The notes under the pieces were generated by a model. The model saw only the letters and a list, made by a program, of their open reading frames with translations. It was not told where the DNA came from and did no database searches. The position numbers and the translations under genes were made by a program. A stretch of 12,229 nucleotides of DNA, taken from JAVWGW01 sp036655915. Its GTDB lineage: Bacteria > Actinomycetota > Coriobacteriia > Coriobacteriales > Eggerthellaceae. The stretch spans positions 1 through 12,229 of the forward strand of contig JAVVPE010000047.1 of assembly GCA_036655915.1 (NCBI GenBank), given 5' to 3'. Below, one piece after another: positions 1 to 7,042 of the stretch (positions are counted from its first letter, which is position 1; each line of letters begins with the position of its first letter).

Positions 1-418
1 CCTGCCCTTCCGTTTCGCGAGAAACAATCTTGCACTTGATGGGCAATTTGTTGACGGCCAAACGCAAAGCTTCCTTTGCCGTTGCCTCATCAACACCGTC
101 GATCTCGAACATGATGCGACCGGGCTTGACCACGGCGACCCAGGATTCAGGGTTACCTTTACCAGAACCCATGCGCGTTTCGGCAGGTTTCTGGGTAATG
201 GGCTTGTCGGGGAAAATCGTAATCCAAACTTTACCGTCACGTTTCATGAAACGGGTCATGGCGATACGGGCAGCTTCAATTTGACGATTGGTAATCCACG
301 CAGGCTGCAAAGCTTGGATGCCATACGTGCCGTGGTTCAAACGAGTACCACCTTTAGCGGAGCCCTTCATAGAACCACGCTGCACCTTACGATGCTTAAC
401 GCGCTTAGGACTTAACAT
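1..418 (-). CDS. rplP: 50S ribosomal protein L16 (3' end cut by window edge)
   Basis: L16 of the large ribosomal subunit, which binds 23S rRNA near the tRNA A-site and helps position aminoacyl-tRNA. The visible 139 codons start MLSPKRVKHRKVQRGS and contain GTYGIQAL, the basic stretch around RFMKRDGKVWI, FPDKPITQKPAETRMGSGKG and KLPIKCK, all typical of bacterial L16. The family is usually about 137-145 residues, so only a few C-terminal residues are missing. The ATG (416-418) directly abuts the rpsC stop codon (TAA then ATG), so its translation is probably coupled to rpsC. It is the last visible gene of the left operon half; rpmC and rpsQ would be expected beyond the window. Identity is certain. 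Confidence 0.97.
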   Translation of the reverse strand, partial: MLSPKRVKHRKVQRGSMKGSAKGGTRLNHGTYGIQALQPAWITNRQIEAARIAMTRFMKRDGKVWITIFPDKPITQKPAETRMGSGKGNPESWVAVVKPGRIMFEIDGVDEATAKEALRLAVNKLPIKCKIVSRETEGQ

Positions 419-1132
419 TTACTTTGCCCCCCTCTCATTGCGGTCGTTGCGGCGAGGACGGCTGGGGCGAGAGTTGCCTTCCAGCGCGGGCTCGGGAGCC
501 TTCTGGCCAGGGAGCACTTCACCGTGATACACCCACACCTGCACACCGATGGAACCCATCGTGGTGGCAGCGGTGCAGAAGCCGTAATCGATCTTGGCGC
601 GCAGGGTGTGCAGCGGCACACGACCTTCGCGATACCATTCGCGGCGGCTCATTTCAGCGCCACCCAAACGGCCGGCACACTGGATACGAATACCCTGGGC
701 ACCACTTTTGCGAGCGGATTGAACGGCCTTGCGCATGGCGCGACGGAAAGCAACGCGGCCTTCCAGCTGTTCTGCAACGCTTTGTGCAATCAGGTTGGCG
801 TCGAGTTCCGGGCGCTTCACTTCGATCACTTCAACGGATACAACGCCGTTGGCAACTTCGGAAAGCTTCTTGCGCAGCGTGTCGATTTCCGTACCCTTTT
901 TGCCGATGACAACGCCGGGACGCGCGGTGGTGATGATAACTTTGACCTTATCGCCCGCGCGCTCGATTTCCACTTTGGAGACGGCGGCACGAACAAGATA
1001 GGTCTTCAAAAACTTGCGGATAGCCAGGTCGTTCTCAAGGTGCTTCGCATAGTCTTTGTCGGCGTACCAACGGCTACGCCAATCTTCGGTGATGCCGAGA
1101 CGGAATCCGGTAGGATTTACTTTCTGACCCAT
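419..1132 (-). CDS. rpsC: 30S ribosomal protein S3
   Basis: S3 of the small-subunit head, at the mRNA entry channel. The 237 residues start MGQKVNPTGFRLGI, the standard S3 N-terminus. A type-2 KH domain spans about residues 40-110 with the GXXG loop in GVVIGKKG. The C-terminal domain has GCAGRLGGAEM-type residues (here CAGRLGGAEMSRREWYREGRVPLHTLRA) and IDYGFCTA. A basic tail follows (RPSRPRRNDRNERGAK), as in many high-GC Gram-positives. The ATG lies 6 nt after the rplV stop. The AGGAGG is about 11 nt upstream, inside the end of rplV, which is a slightly long spacing and suggests coupling to rplV. Length is normal. Confidence 0.98.
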   Translation of the reverse strand: MGQKVNPTGFRLGITEDWRSRWYADKDYAKHLENDLAIRKFLKTYLVRAAVSKVEIERAGDKVKVIITTARPGVVIGKKGTEIDTLRKKLSEVANGVVSVEVIEVKRPELDANLIAQSVAEQLEGRVAFRRAMRKAVQSARKSGAQGIRIQCAGRLGGAEMSRREWYREGRVPLHTLRAKIDYGFCTAATTMGSIGVQVWVYHGEVLPGQKAPEPALEGNSRPSRPRRNDRNERGAK

Positions 1133-1138
1133 GAGTTG

Positions 1139-1480
1139 CTATGCCTCCTCTCGTGTTGCGACGATAACGTTGATATGACAAGAACGCTTGCGGATCGGGG
1201 ATGCCGAACCCTTGGCGCGAGGACGAATGCGCTTCATGGTCGGACCTTCGTCGGCGTAAGTGGCCTTGACCATGAGGGCTTCCGGGCTGACATGATGCAG
1301 GCTTTCTGCATTGGCAACAGCGGAATTCAAGGTTTTCAGAACCACTTCAGCGACATCGCGATCGCAGAATTGCAGGATTTCGCGCGCCCGGGTGACGGAC
1401 TTGCCGCGAATTAAATCGATGACAATGCGTGCCTTACGGGGCGAAACGCGCACATAACGTGCAGATGCCTTAGCTTCCAT
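1139..1480 (-). CDS. rplV: 50S ribosomal protein L22
   Basis: L22, whose extended beta hairpin lines the nascent-peptide exit tunnel of the large subunit. The 113 residues start MEAKASARYVRVSPRKAR, show LIRGKSVTRA, a central helical part (VLKTLNSAVANAES), and the tunnel hairpin around GPTMKRIRPRAKGSASPIRKR, followed by HINVIV. This is full length for the family (about 110-120). The ATG is preceded by an AGGGGG-type ribosome binding site about 7 nt upstream, and the gene lies 11 nt after rpsS. Macrolide-relevant hairpin residues look ordinary, with no insertion or deletion. Confidence 0.97.
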   Translation of the reverse strand: MEAKASARYVRVSPRKARIVIDLIRGKSVTRAREILQFCDRDVAEVVLKTLNSAVANAESLHHVSPEALMVKATYADEGPTMKRIRPRAKGSASPIRKRSCHINVIVATREEA

Positions 1481-1491
1481 GTGTCAACCCC

Positions 1492-1761
1492 CTATTTCTT
1501 ACCGGTGGCCGTGTGCCCGCGGAACGTACGCGAAGGCGCAAATTCCCCCAGCTTGTGACCAACCATTGATTCGGTTACATATACCGGCACATGCTTGCGG
1601 CCATCATGCACGGCGATGGTGTGACCCACCATTTCCGGGAAGATGGTGCTTGCGCGCGACCAGGTCTTGATGACGTTCTTTTCGCCAGCCGCATTCATCT
1701 TTTCGATACGATCGAGAAGGCGCGGTTCAACGAAAGGACCTTTTTTTAAACTTCTACTCAC
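1492..1761 (-). CDS. rpsS: 30S ribosomal protein S19
   Basis: S19, which sits in the head of the small subunit and forms a complex with S13. The 89 residues include MSRSLKKGPFVEPRLL, KTWSRASTIFPEMVGHTIAVHDGRKHVPVYV and MVGHKLGEFAPTR-like residues (here GEFAPSRTFRGH), covering the whole family. The start is a GTG (1759-1761), preceded by AAGGAG five bases upstream. No ATG in frame would keep the conserved SRSLKKGP end, so GTG is the correct start. It lies 23 nt downstream of rplB. Confidence 0.97.
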   Translation of the reverse strand: MSRSLKKGPFVEPRLLDRIEKMNAAGEKNVIKTWSRASTIFPEMVGHTIAVHDGRKHVPVYVTESMVGHKLGEFAPSRTFRGHTATGKK

Positions 1762-1784
1762 TTCTACTCCTTAACGCTTCTGCG

Positions 1785-2615
1785 CTACTTCTTGCGACGG
1801 CGGATAATCAAGCGGCTTGAAGCCTTCTTCTTGTTGCGGGTACGATGACCCTTTGTGGGAACGCCCCACGGGGTAACAGGATGACGGCCAGCAGATTTGT
1901 TTCTGCCTTCGCCACCGCCGTGCGGGTGATCGACCGGGTTCATGACCGTACCGCGAACGGAGGGACGAATGCCCTTCCAACGGTTGCGACCAGCTTTGCC
2001 GACCTTGATGTTGCCGTGTTCGGAATTGCCGACTTCACCGATGGTTGCGCGGCAGGTGACCAGCACGCGACGCATTTCGGAAGAAGGCATGCGCAGGATG
2101 GCGTAATCGCCTTCCTTGCCCATAAGCTGGATGCTTGTGCCGGCAGAACGAGCGATAGCAGCGCCGCGACCGGGCTGCAACTCGACGGCATGGACAAGCG
2201 TACCAACAGGAATGGCGGAAAGGGGTAGCGTGTTGCCAGGCTTGATATCGGCTTCTTTGCCGCTCATGACCACGTCGCCTACCTTGAGGCCCTTAGGATG
2301 CAGAATGTAGCGCTTTTCGCCATCGGCATAGTGCAAAAGCGCGATGCGAGAAGAGCGGTTCGGATCGTATTCAATCGTGGCAACCTTGGCAGGAATGCCA
2401 TCTTTGTTGCGCTTGAAATCGATGATGCGATAACGACGCTTGTTGCCGCCACCTTGGTGACGAGTGGTGATGCGACCATTGTTGTTGCGACCGGCCTTTT
2501 GCGGCAACGGCGCCAACAGCGACTTTTCCGGCGTGGAGCGCGTGATTTCGGCAAAATCCGAAACCGTTTGAAAGCGCCTGCCAGGGCTTGTCGGCTTGTA
2601 CTGTTTTACTCCCAT
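1785..2615 (-). CDS. rplB: 50S ribosomal protein L2
   Basis: L2, a primary 23S rRNA-binding protein needed for subunit association and a functional peptidyl-transferase centre. The 276 residues start MGVKQYKPTSPGRR. They contain the OB-fold part (GRITTRHQGGGNKRRYR, AKVATIEYDPNRSSRIALL), the SH3-like part, and the near-invariant RGTVMNPVDHPHGGGEGR with its functionally important histidine, ending in a basic RLIIRRRKK tail. Full length. The ATG is preceded by AAGGA about 6 nt upstream. Unusually, the gene upstream is not rplW but an ABC permease 270 bp away, so rplB is the first gene of the left half of the split S10 operon and appears to have its own promoter. Confidence 0.98.
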   Translation of the reverse strand: MGVKQYKPTSPGRRFQTVSDFAEITRSTPEKSLLAPLPQKAGRNNNGRITTRHQGGGNKRRYRIIDFKRNKDGIPAKVATIEYDPNRSSRIALLHYADGEKRYILHPKGLKVGDVVMSGKEADIKPGNTLPLSAIPVGTLVHAVELQPGRGAAIARSAGTSIQLMGKEGDYAILRMPSSEMRRVLVTCRATIGEVGNSEHGNIKVGKAGRNRWKGIRPSVRGTVMNPVDHPHGGGEGRNKSAGRHPVTPWGVPTKGHRTRNKKKASSRLIIRRRKK

Positions 2616-2885
2616 TTCTTTCCTTTCTCCGGTCTTTTCGCGCGTGCCGCTTCGTTTTGTGCGACCCGCTTAAAAAGTCCTTTGCCTATGTGTGGTCTCG
2701 ATCGCCGCTTAATGCACTTTGGGAGAGTGGGCATTTACGACTCCGAGGTTCCACGCGCCCGGGTGTATCCATACAACATCAGACGCAACCGAAAATTATA
2801 AAGAGAGATGCCTTCCAGCGCAAGAATTATTTATTTCCCGCCCCACGCACACGAGGTGCACACAAACAGACGCGCTGTGGCCCGG
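2616..2885 (-). other. Intergenic region and long rplB leader
   Basis: This 270-bp gap between the permease stop and rplB contains no conserved reading frame on either strand. It holds the rplB promoter and, downstream of it, about 170 nt of untranslated leader ending in the rplB ribosome binding site (AAGGA). I see only short, weak hairpins (for example GTAT-GG-ATAC at about 2766-2775) and no convincing intrinsic terminator after the permease gene, so read-through from the ABC genes into rplB is possible. Confidence 0.45.
2795..2823 (-). promoter_or_regulatory. Promoter for rplB and the left half of the S10 operon
   Basis: On the minus strand a perfect -10 hexamer TATAAT (2795-2800) lies exactly 17 bases after TTGCGC (2818-2823), which keeps the key TTG of the -35 consensus. 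Predicted transcription start is near 2788, leaving a leader of about 170 nt before the rplB ATG. The promoter lies about 60 bp beyond the permease stop codon. I infer that it replaces the distant S10 promoter that normally drives rplB. No experimental support is available. Confidence 0.6.
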
Positions 2886-5800
2886 TCACTCGTTGGCCTT
2901 CAGGCTTTCCACCATGTCTATCTTGGCCAGTTTGTGGCGCATGAAAAAGGTGACCAACACGGAAAATACCAACGTGAGCACGAAGGCCCCCACGAAACTG
3001 AGCACGTGGATAGCGCGGCCAAACATGACTTGGTCCACTTCGGCGGTGATGACCACGAAACCTTCCATAAATATACCCAGCACCAGCCCCACCGCACAGC
3101 CTATAAGGGTGAGCAGGATGGTTTCGCGATAGATGTAGGCGTTGACTTCGTGGGGCGTGAAGCCGAGCACCTTGATGGTGGCGATTTCGCGCTGACGTTC
3201 GTTTATGTTGATATTCGTCAAGTTATACAGCACGATGAAGGCAAGGGCTGCGGCAGCCACCACCAACACGACCACGATCATGTTCACGCTGGAAAGCATC
3301 TTTTGATACGACTCGATGGTTTCATCGTTGTAGGCAACCGTTTTCACACCCTCAATGGCGCGCAAATCTTCGCTGAGCTCGGAGCGTTTTTCAGCATCGG
3401 TCGAACAGATGGCAAAAATCACTTCGTCGCTTAAAGGCTGCCCCGTAACCGCTTGATAGTGCTGCGGCATCATATACACATAGTTGCTGATGTAGTTTTC
3501 GGCAATGCCCGTTACGGTGAAGGTGGCGCCCTTCCCCGTCGCGTTGCCGATTTCATCTTGCCCAAACAGCGTAAACGTATCCCCGGCCGAAACGCCCAGA
3601 CGCGTTGCGAGCTTTTCGGTCATGATGACGCCATCGCCTTCCACGGAAAGCGCCTGGCCACTTATGCGGTTGTTCATCGTAATAAATTCGCTGAGCAACC
3701 CGCCATCTTGCGGGGCGACCACCTGCAAGCCCACATCTTTGTGATCGGGCGTTTGCGCCAACATGCTTTCCCGTGTGGCGCGCGTATAGGATGACACCAG
3801 TTCTTTATCATCGACCAGGGCATCAACGCGATCGGTGGATTCCTGCGAAATGTTGTCGCGCAGGCTGATGGTCACGTTGTACTTGGTGATTTCGCCGTAC
3901 TGCTTAATAATGATGTCGTTGATGGCGTCGTGCAGCCCCAGACCCGTCAACAGCAGCGCCGTGCAACCCGCGATGCCAATGACCGTCATGATAAGGCGCT
4001 TTTTATAGCGGAAGAGGTTGCGGAAGGTGACCTTCCACGAAAACGAGGTGTGGCGCCACAAAGGGCGGATGCGTTCGAGCAAGATGCGCTTGCCTGCCTT
4101 GGGTGCGCGCGGCAACATGAGCGCTGCCGGCTGTTCGCGCAGCGTGGTGCCCGCCGCAGCCCAGGTGGCAATAAGCGTGATGCCCACGCCCAGCCCGAAA
4201 GCCAAGCCAGCCAAAGCGGGATCGATGGGGTGCGGGCCTGCCGGTATCGCATAGATGATAATGTAGGCCTGAAATATCACAGCAGGCAACACCTGGGAAA
4301 AGAGGATGATGCCCACAGCGCTGCCGATGACGGACGCCAAGGCCGCATAGATAAGGTATTTTGACGTGATGCGCGCACGGCTGTAGCCAAGCGCTTTGTA
4401 AGTGCCGATAAGCGCGCGCTCTTCTTCCACCATGCGCGTCATGGTAGTAAGGGAAACCAGGGCTGCCACCAGGAAGAATATAAGTGGGAACACCTGAGCA
4501 ATGCTGTCGACGCGCCCGGCATCCGCCTCGAAGCTTTCGGCACCGTAGTTTTTCGTGCGATCCAGCACGTACCACGAAGGTGTTTCTATGTCGTCGATTT
4601 TGCGCTGCGCTGTGGCAAGCTCGGCTTCGGCATCGGCAAATTTCTTTTCAGCTTCGGCTTTGTTGCGCTCATATTCGGCCAGGCCAGTAGCGTAATCTTG
4701 CTTGCCGGTTGCAAGCTGGCTGCGGCCGGTTTCCAGTTGCGCGGCGGCCGACGCCAGGGTTTGCTGCGCCCCGGAAAGCGAGCTATCCGCGCGCTGTTTT
4801 TGTGCATCGTACTGCGTCCAAGCAGCAGAAAGCCGTGCGTGAGCATCGGCCAGCTGCGCCTTTTGCGCATCGAAGGCTGCCTGTTGCCCCTCGAGTTGCT
4901 GGCGCGAAGCGCCAAGTGCGGCTTGCGTGGCATCAAGCTGCGCCTTGAGAGCGGCGTATTCGGGTGATGCGGGGTCCATAAGCGCAAGCTGAGCGTAGCC
5001 CGCCTGCAGCTGGGCGTTTCCTGCATTCCACTGATCCCAGCCAGCCTGCAGCTGCGAAGCACCCGCCGCCAGCTGGGCATCCGCACCGTCAAGCTGCGTT
5101 TGCTTTTCTGCCAGCAAGTTGTAAGCATCGGCAAGCTGCGTTTTTGCCAAAGCGCGCTGATTGGCCAGCTGCGCCGATCCGCTGTCGTAGCCGCTTTGAC
5201 CCGTAGCAAGATCTGCCTCGCTTGAAGCGATAGTGGCCGCCGCTTCGTCAAGCTTTGCTTTCGCCTCAGCAAGCTTGGCTGTGGCATCGGCTTTTTCCTG
5301 GTTAAACGTGGCGCGATTCTTATCCAGTTCGTCTTGAGCCTTCTGCTTCACTTCGGCGAGGCGTGCCGCTTCCCGCGCGGGCGCTTGAGCTTCAATGCGC
5401 TGCTGCACCTGCGCCACCGCTTCATCATAGGCCGCACCCGACGCAAAGGCATCCGCCGCGCCAACCACGGTTACAAACGCCTCTGAATAGGGCAAATCCT
5501 TTGAAAAATCGCCTTGCGGCACATACATAAACTGCTGCAATACGCCGCTTCCCAAGGTGGTAGAACCCATATTGGCCGACGAAGCATAGTAGGGCGAATG
5601 CACGTAGCCCACCACCGTATAGCTGCGCGTAGCCAGCACGTCGTCAACCTCTTGCGTGCCTTCGGTGATAAAAACCTTGTCGCCTAAGGCGGTGGGTGAA
5701 TTCATAACGCGATCGGCAGAAAGCACGCACTCCCCCGGCTTGGTGGGCCAAACACCTTCAACCAAAATAGGCCGATTGAGGTAATCAGGGTTGTCGGATG

Positions 5801-6203
5801 TGGCATGCACCCCATCGCTCGTGTCGCTGGCCTGGGCAGATTCCGCATCAAGCGAATGCACGCGCACGGCGTACTGCTCACCATTTATGGTGGCCATAAC
5901 ATCGGTTTCGTAGGCCGGCATAACCGCTTGGACACCTTCGGTTTCCCGCAGCATCTTTATGTCGGCATCGCTTAGCCCCAATGTTGAAAGCACGCGAATA
6001 TCGGAAAACGCCGTACCATCATAGAAGGCGTCGGCGGCAAGGCGCATATCGGGTGCCGTCATGCGCAGGCCGGCGTAGAAGCCGGTACCCAAGGCCACGA
6101 TGGCGGCAATCGCTAAAAAGCGCCCCCATGAGTGGGTAATGGATCGCACAATTTCTTTGTTAAATGTCCTTTTCACCCTTGCCCGATTTCGTCTTATTAC
6201 CAC
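2886..6203 (-). CDS. FtsX/MacB-type ABC transporter permease with long extracytoplasmic coiled coil
   Basis: A 1,105-residue membrane protein forming the membrane half of an ABC transporter with the ATPase just upstream. One membrane segment lies at about residues 28-46. An extracytoplasmic MacB-like domain covers about 50-250. A long Ala/Gln/Leu/Lys coiled coil at about 260-540 has recurring LA-G-QL units. The first FtsX domain lies at about 565-690 with three segments (the cytoplasmic part contains EEERALIGTYKALGYS). A fourth segment is at about 737-757, then a second periplasmic-type domain at about 760-965. The last FtsX domain (975-1088) contains NERQREIATIKVLGF. The transported substrate is unknown; relatives export lipids, peptides or act mechanically. 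The GTG start overlaps the ATPase stop by 7 bp but has a weak ribosome binding site; a GTG nine codons on (about 6176) is an alternative. Gene family is certain, function is not. Confidence 0.9.
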   Translation of the reverse strand: MVIRRNRARVKRTFNKEIVRSITHSWGRFLAIAAIVALGTGFYAGLRMTAPDMRLAADAFYDGTAFSDIRVLSTLGLSDADIKMLRETEGVQAVMPAYETDVMATINGEQYAVRVHSLDAESAQASDTSDGVHATSDNPDYLNRPILVEGVWPTKPGECVLSADRVMNSPTALGDKVFITEGTQEVDDVLATRSYTVVGYVHSPYYASSANMGSTTLGSGVLQQFMYVPQGDFSKDLPYSEAFVTVVGAADAFASGAAYDEAVAQVQQRIEAQAPAREAARLAEVKQKAQDELDKNRATFNQEKADATAKLAEAKAKLDEAAATIASSEADLATGQSGYDSGSAQLANQRALAKTQLADAYNLLAEKQTQLDGADAQLAAGASQLQAGWDQWNAGNAQLQAGYAQLALMDPASPEYAALKAQLDATQAALGASRQQLEGQQAAFDAQKAQLADAHARLSAAWTQYDAQKQRADSSLSGAQQTLASAAAQLETGRSQLATGKQDYATGLAEYERNKAEAEKKFADAEAELATAQRKIDDIETPSWYVLDRTKNYGAESFEADAGRVDSIAQVFPLIFFLVAALVSLTTMTRMVEEERALIGTYKALGYSRARITSKYLIYAALASVIGSAVGIILFSQVLPAVIFQAYIIIYAIPAGPHPIDPALAGLAFGLGVGITLIATWAAAGTTLREQPAALMLPRAPKAGKRILLERIRPLWRHTSFSWKVTFRNLFRYKKRLIMTVIGIAGCTALLLTGLGLHDAINDIIIKQYGEITKYNVTISLRDNISQESTDRVDALVDDKELVSSYTRATRESMLAQTPDHKDVGLQVVAPQDGGLLSEFITMNNRISGQALSVEGDGVIMTEKLATRLGVSAGDTFTLFGQDEIGNATGKGATFTVTGIAENYISNYVYMMPQHYQAVTGQPLSDEVIFAICSTDAEKRSELSEDLRAIEGVKTVAYNDETIESYQKMLSSVNMIVVVLVVAAAALAFIVLYNLTNININERQREIATIKVLGFTPHEVNAYIYRETILLTLIGCAVGLVLGIFMEGFVVITAEVDQVMFGRAIHVLSFVGAFVLTLVFSVLVTFFMRHKLAKIDMVESLKANE

Positions 6204-6898
6204 TCAAGCGTCTGCGCGGATACCGGATGTTCATTTATTTCTGTGGCCGAAACCCGGCCTTCATGGATGTGTATAACGCGGTCGGCGATGGCGGTAAATG
6301 CCAGGTTGTGCGTAATCAGCACCACCGTGCGCCCCGTTTCGCGACAGGTATCTTGCAACAGCTTCAAGATGGCCTTGCCCGTGTGATAATCCAGCGCGCC
6401 GGTGGGTTCATCGCATAAAAGCAGCTTGGGATTTTTTGCCAGCGCACGAGCTATCGCCACGCGCTGCTGTTCGCCGCCCGAAAGTTGTGCCGGGAAATTG
6501 TCCAAACGATGCCCCAGCCCCACCTGCCCCAATACGGCCGCCGCATCCAGGGGATCGGTGCAAATCTGAGAAGCAAGTTCCACGTTTTCAAGCGCGGTAA
6601 GGTTTTGCACCAGGTTATAAAACTGGAAGACGAAACCGATATCGTAGCGGCGATACAGCGTGAGTTCTTTGGCCGAAAACGAGCTAACCTGCCGGCTATC
6701 AAGGGTGATGGTGCCCGACGAACACGAATCCATGCCCCCCAGCATATTGAGCACCGTGGTTTTGCCCGCACCCGAAGGCCCAACGATTACGACAAATTCG
6801 CCGCGTTCAATTGCAAAGGTCATGCTATCGACGGCCGCAACCTCAACTTCGCCCATCGTATAGACCTTGCGCACATCATGAAATTCCACGAATGCCAC
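6197..6898 (-). CDS. ABC transporter ATP-binding protein (MacB/LolD type)
   Basis: A 233-residue ATPase that powers the adjacent FtsX-type permease at the cytoplasmic face of the membrane. It has Walker A GPSGAGKTT (about 40-48), the Q-loop glutamine (about 92, in VFQFYNL), the signature LSGGEQQR (139-146), Walker B LLLCDEP (159-165), the D-loop GALD and the switch histidine in ITHN (197). All catalytic residues are intact. The frame is open further upstream, but the start chosen is GTG at 6896-6898, because AAGGAG (6904-6909) sits exactly 5 bases upstream and MAFVEFHDVRKVY is where the family begins. It is divergent from the glycosyltransferase gene and overlaps the permease start by 7 bp, so the two form an operon. 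Confidence 0.93.
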   Translation of the reverse strand: MAFVEFHDVRKVYTMGEVEVAAVDSMTFAIERGEFVVIVGPSGAGKTTVLNMLGGMDSCSSGTITLDSRQVSSFSAKELTLYRRYDIGFVFQFYNLVQNLTALENVELASQICTDPLDAAAVLGQVGLGHRLDNFPAQLSGGEQQRVAIARALAKNPKLLLCDEPTGALDYHTGKAILKLLQDTCRETGRTVVLITHNLAFTAIADRVIHIHEGRVSATEINEHPVSAQTLEW

Positions 6899-6903
6899 GA
6901 TGA

Positions 6904-6909
6904 CTCCTT
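6904..6909 (-). promoter_or_regulatory. Ribosome binding site deciding the GTG start of the ABC ATPase
   Basis: AAGGAG on the minus strand lies 5 bases before the GTG at 6896-6898. It rules out the longer in-frame extension reaching to about 7180, which would run through the divergent promoter region and into the glycosyltransferase gene on the other strand. Confidence 0.8.
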
Positions 6910-7010
6910 CCTCACTGCGAACATGCGGTGCCCCGTAAAACTTCGCTGGCCTGGCACGCTTCATTTCTTCGGCGCATGTCGGCTTTGTAACAGAGAAACA
7001 TCTTTTACCT

Positions 7011-7019
7011 ATTCTACCA
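7011..7019 (-). promoter_or_regulatory. Candidate extended -10 promoter for the ABC operon
   Basis: The minus strand reads TGGTAGAAT, an extended -10 (TGN followed by TAGAAT, 5 of 6 consensus bases). I see no good -35, as is common for extended -10 promoters. The predicted start near 7004 would give a leader of about 105 nt. It lies back-to-back with the glycosyltransferase -10, with 14 bp between the two hexamers. Confidence 0.4.
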
Positions 7020-7030
7020 CGCACTTGCGC

Positions 7031-7042
7031 TATGATACCCCC
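7031..7042 (+). promoter_or_regulatory. Candidate promoter for a leaderless glycosyltransferase mRNA
   Basis: TATGAT (7031-7036), 5 of 6 matches to the -10 consensus, ends six bases before the ATG at 7043, so the transcript would start at or next to the A of the start codon. The bases between are pyrimidines with no Shine-Dalgarno sequence. This is the arrangement of leaderless genes, which are common in Actinobacteria. No convincing -35 is seen. Confidence 0.5.

Noticed and set aside
524..1414. Long plus-strand open frame of 296 codons opposite rpsC and rplV
   Set aside because: Mirror-frame shadow of highly conserved ribosomal genes; no ribosome binding site or recognisable domain.
2830..2885. 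Possible terminator after the permease gene
   Set aside because: Only 4-bp stems (GCAC/GTGC, ACAG/CTGT) and no T run on the minus strand; not enough to call.
2808..3434. Plus-strand open frame of 208 codons over the 3' end of the permease
   Set aside because: Antisense shadow with His-rich, non-protein-like composition and no family resemblance.
4570..5430. DNA-level tandem repeat or CRISPR-like array in the GC-rich region of the permease
   Set aside because: The periodicity comes from heptads of Ala, Gln and Leu in one intact reading frame; units vary in length and sequence, with no constant repeat and spacer.
6485..7042. In-frame N-terminal extension of the glycosyltransferase back to 6485
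   Set aside because: It is antisense to the conserved ATPase gene, and the extra residues do not resemble the family; the ATG at 7043 fits the -10 element and the domain start.
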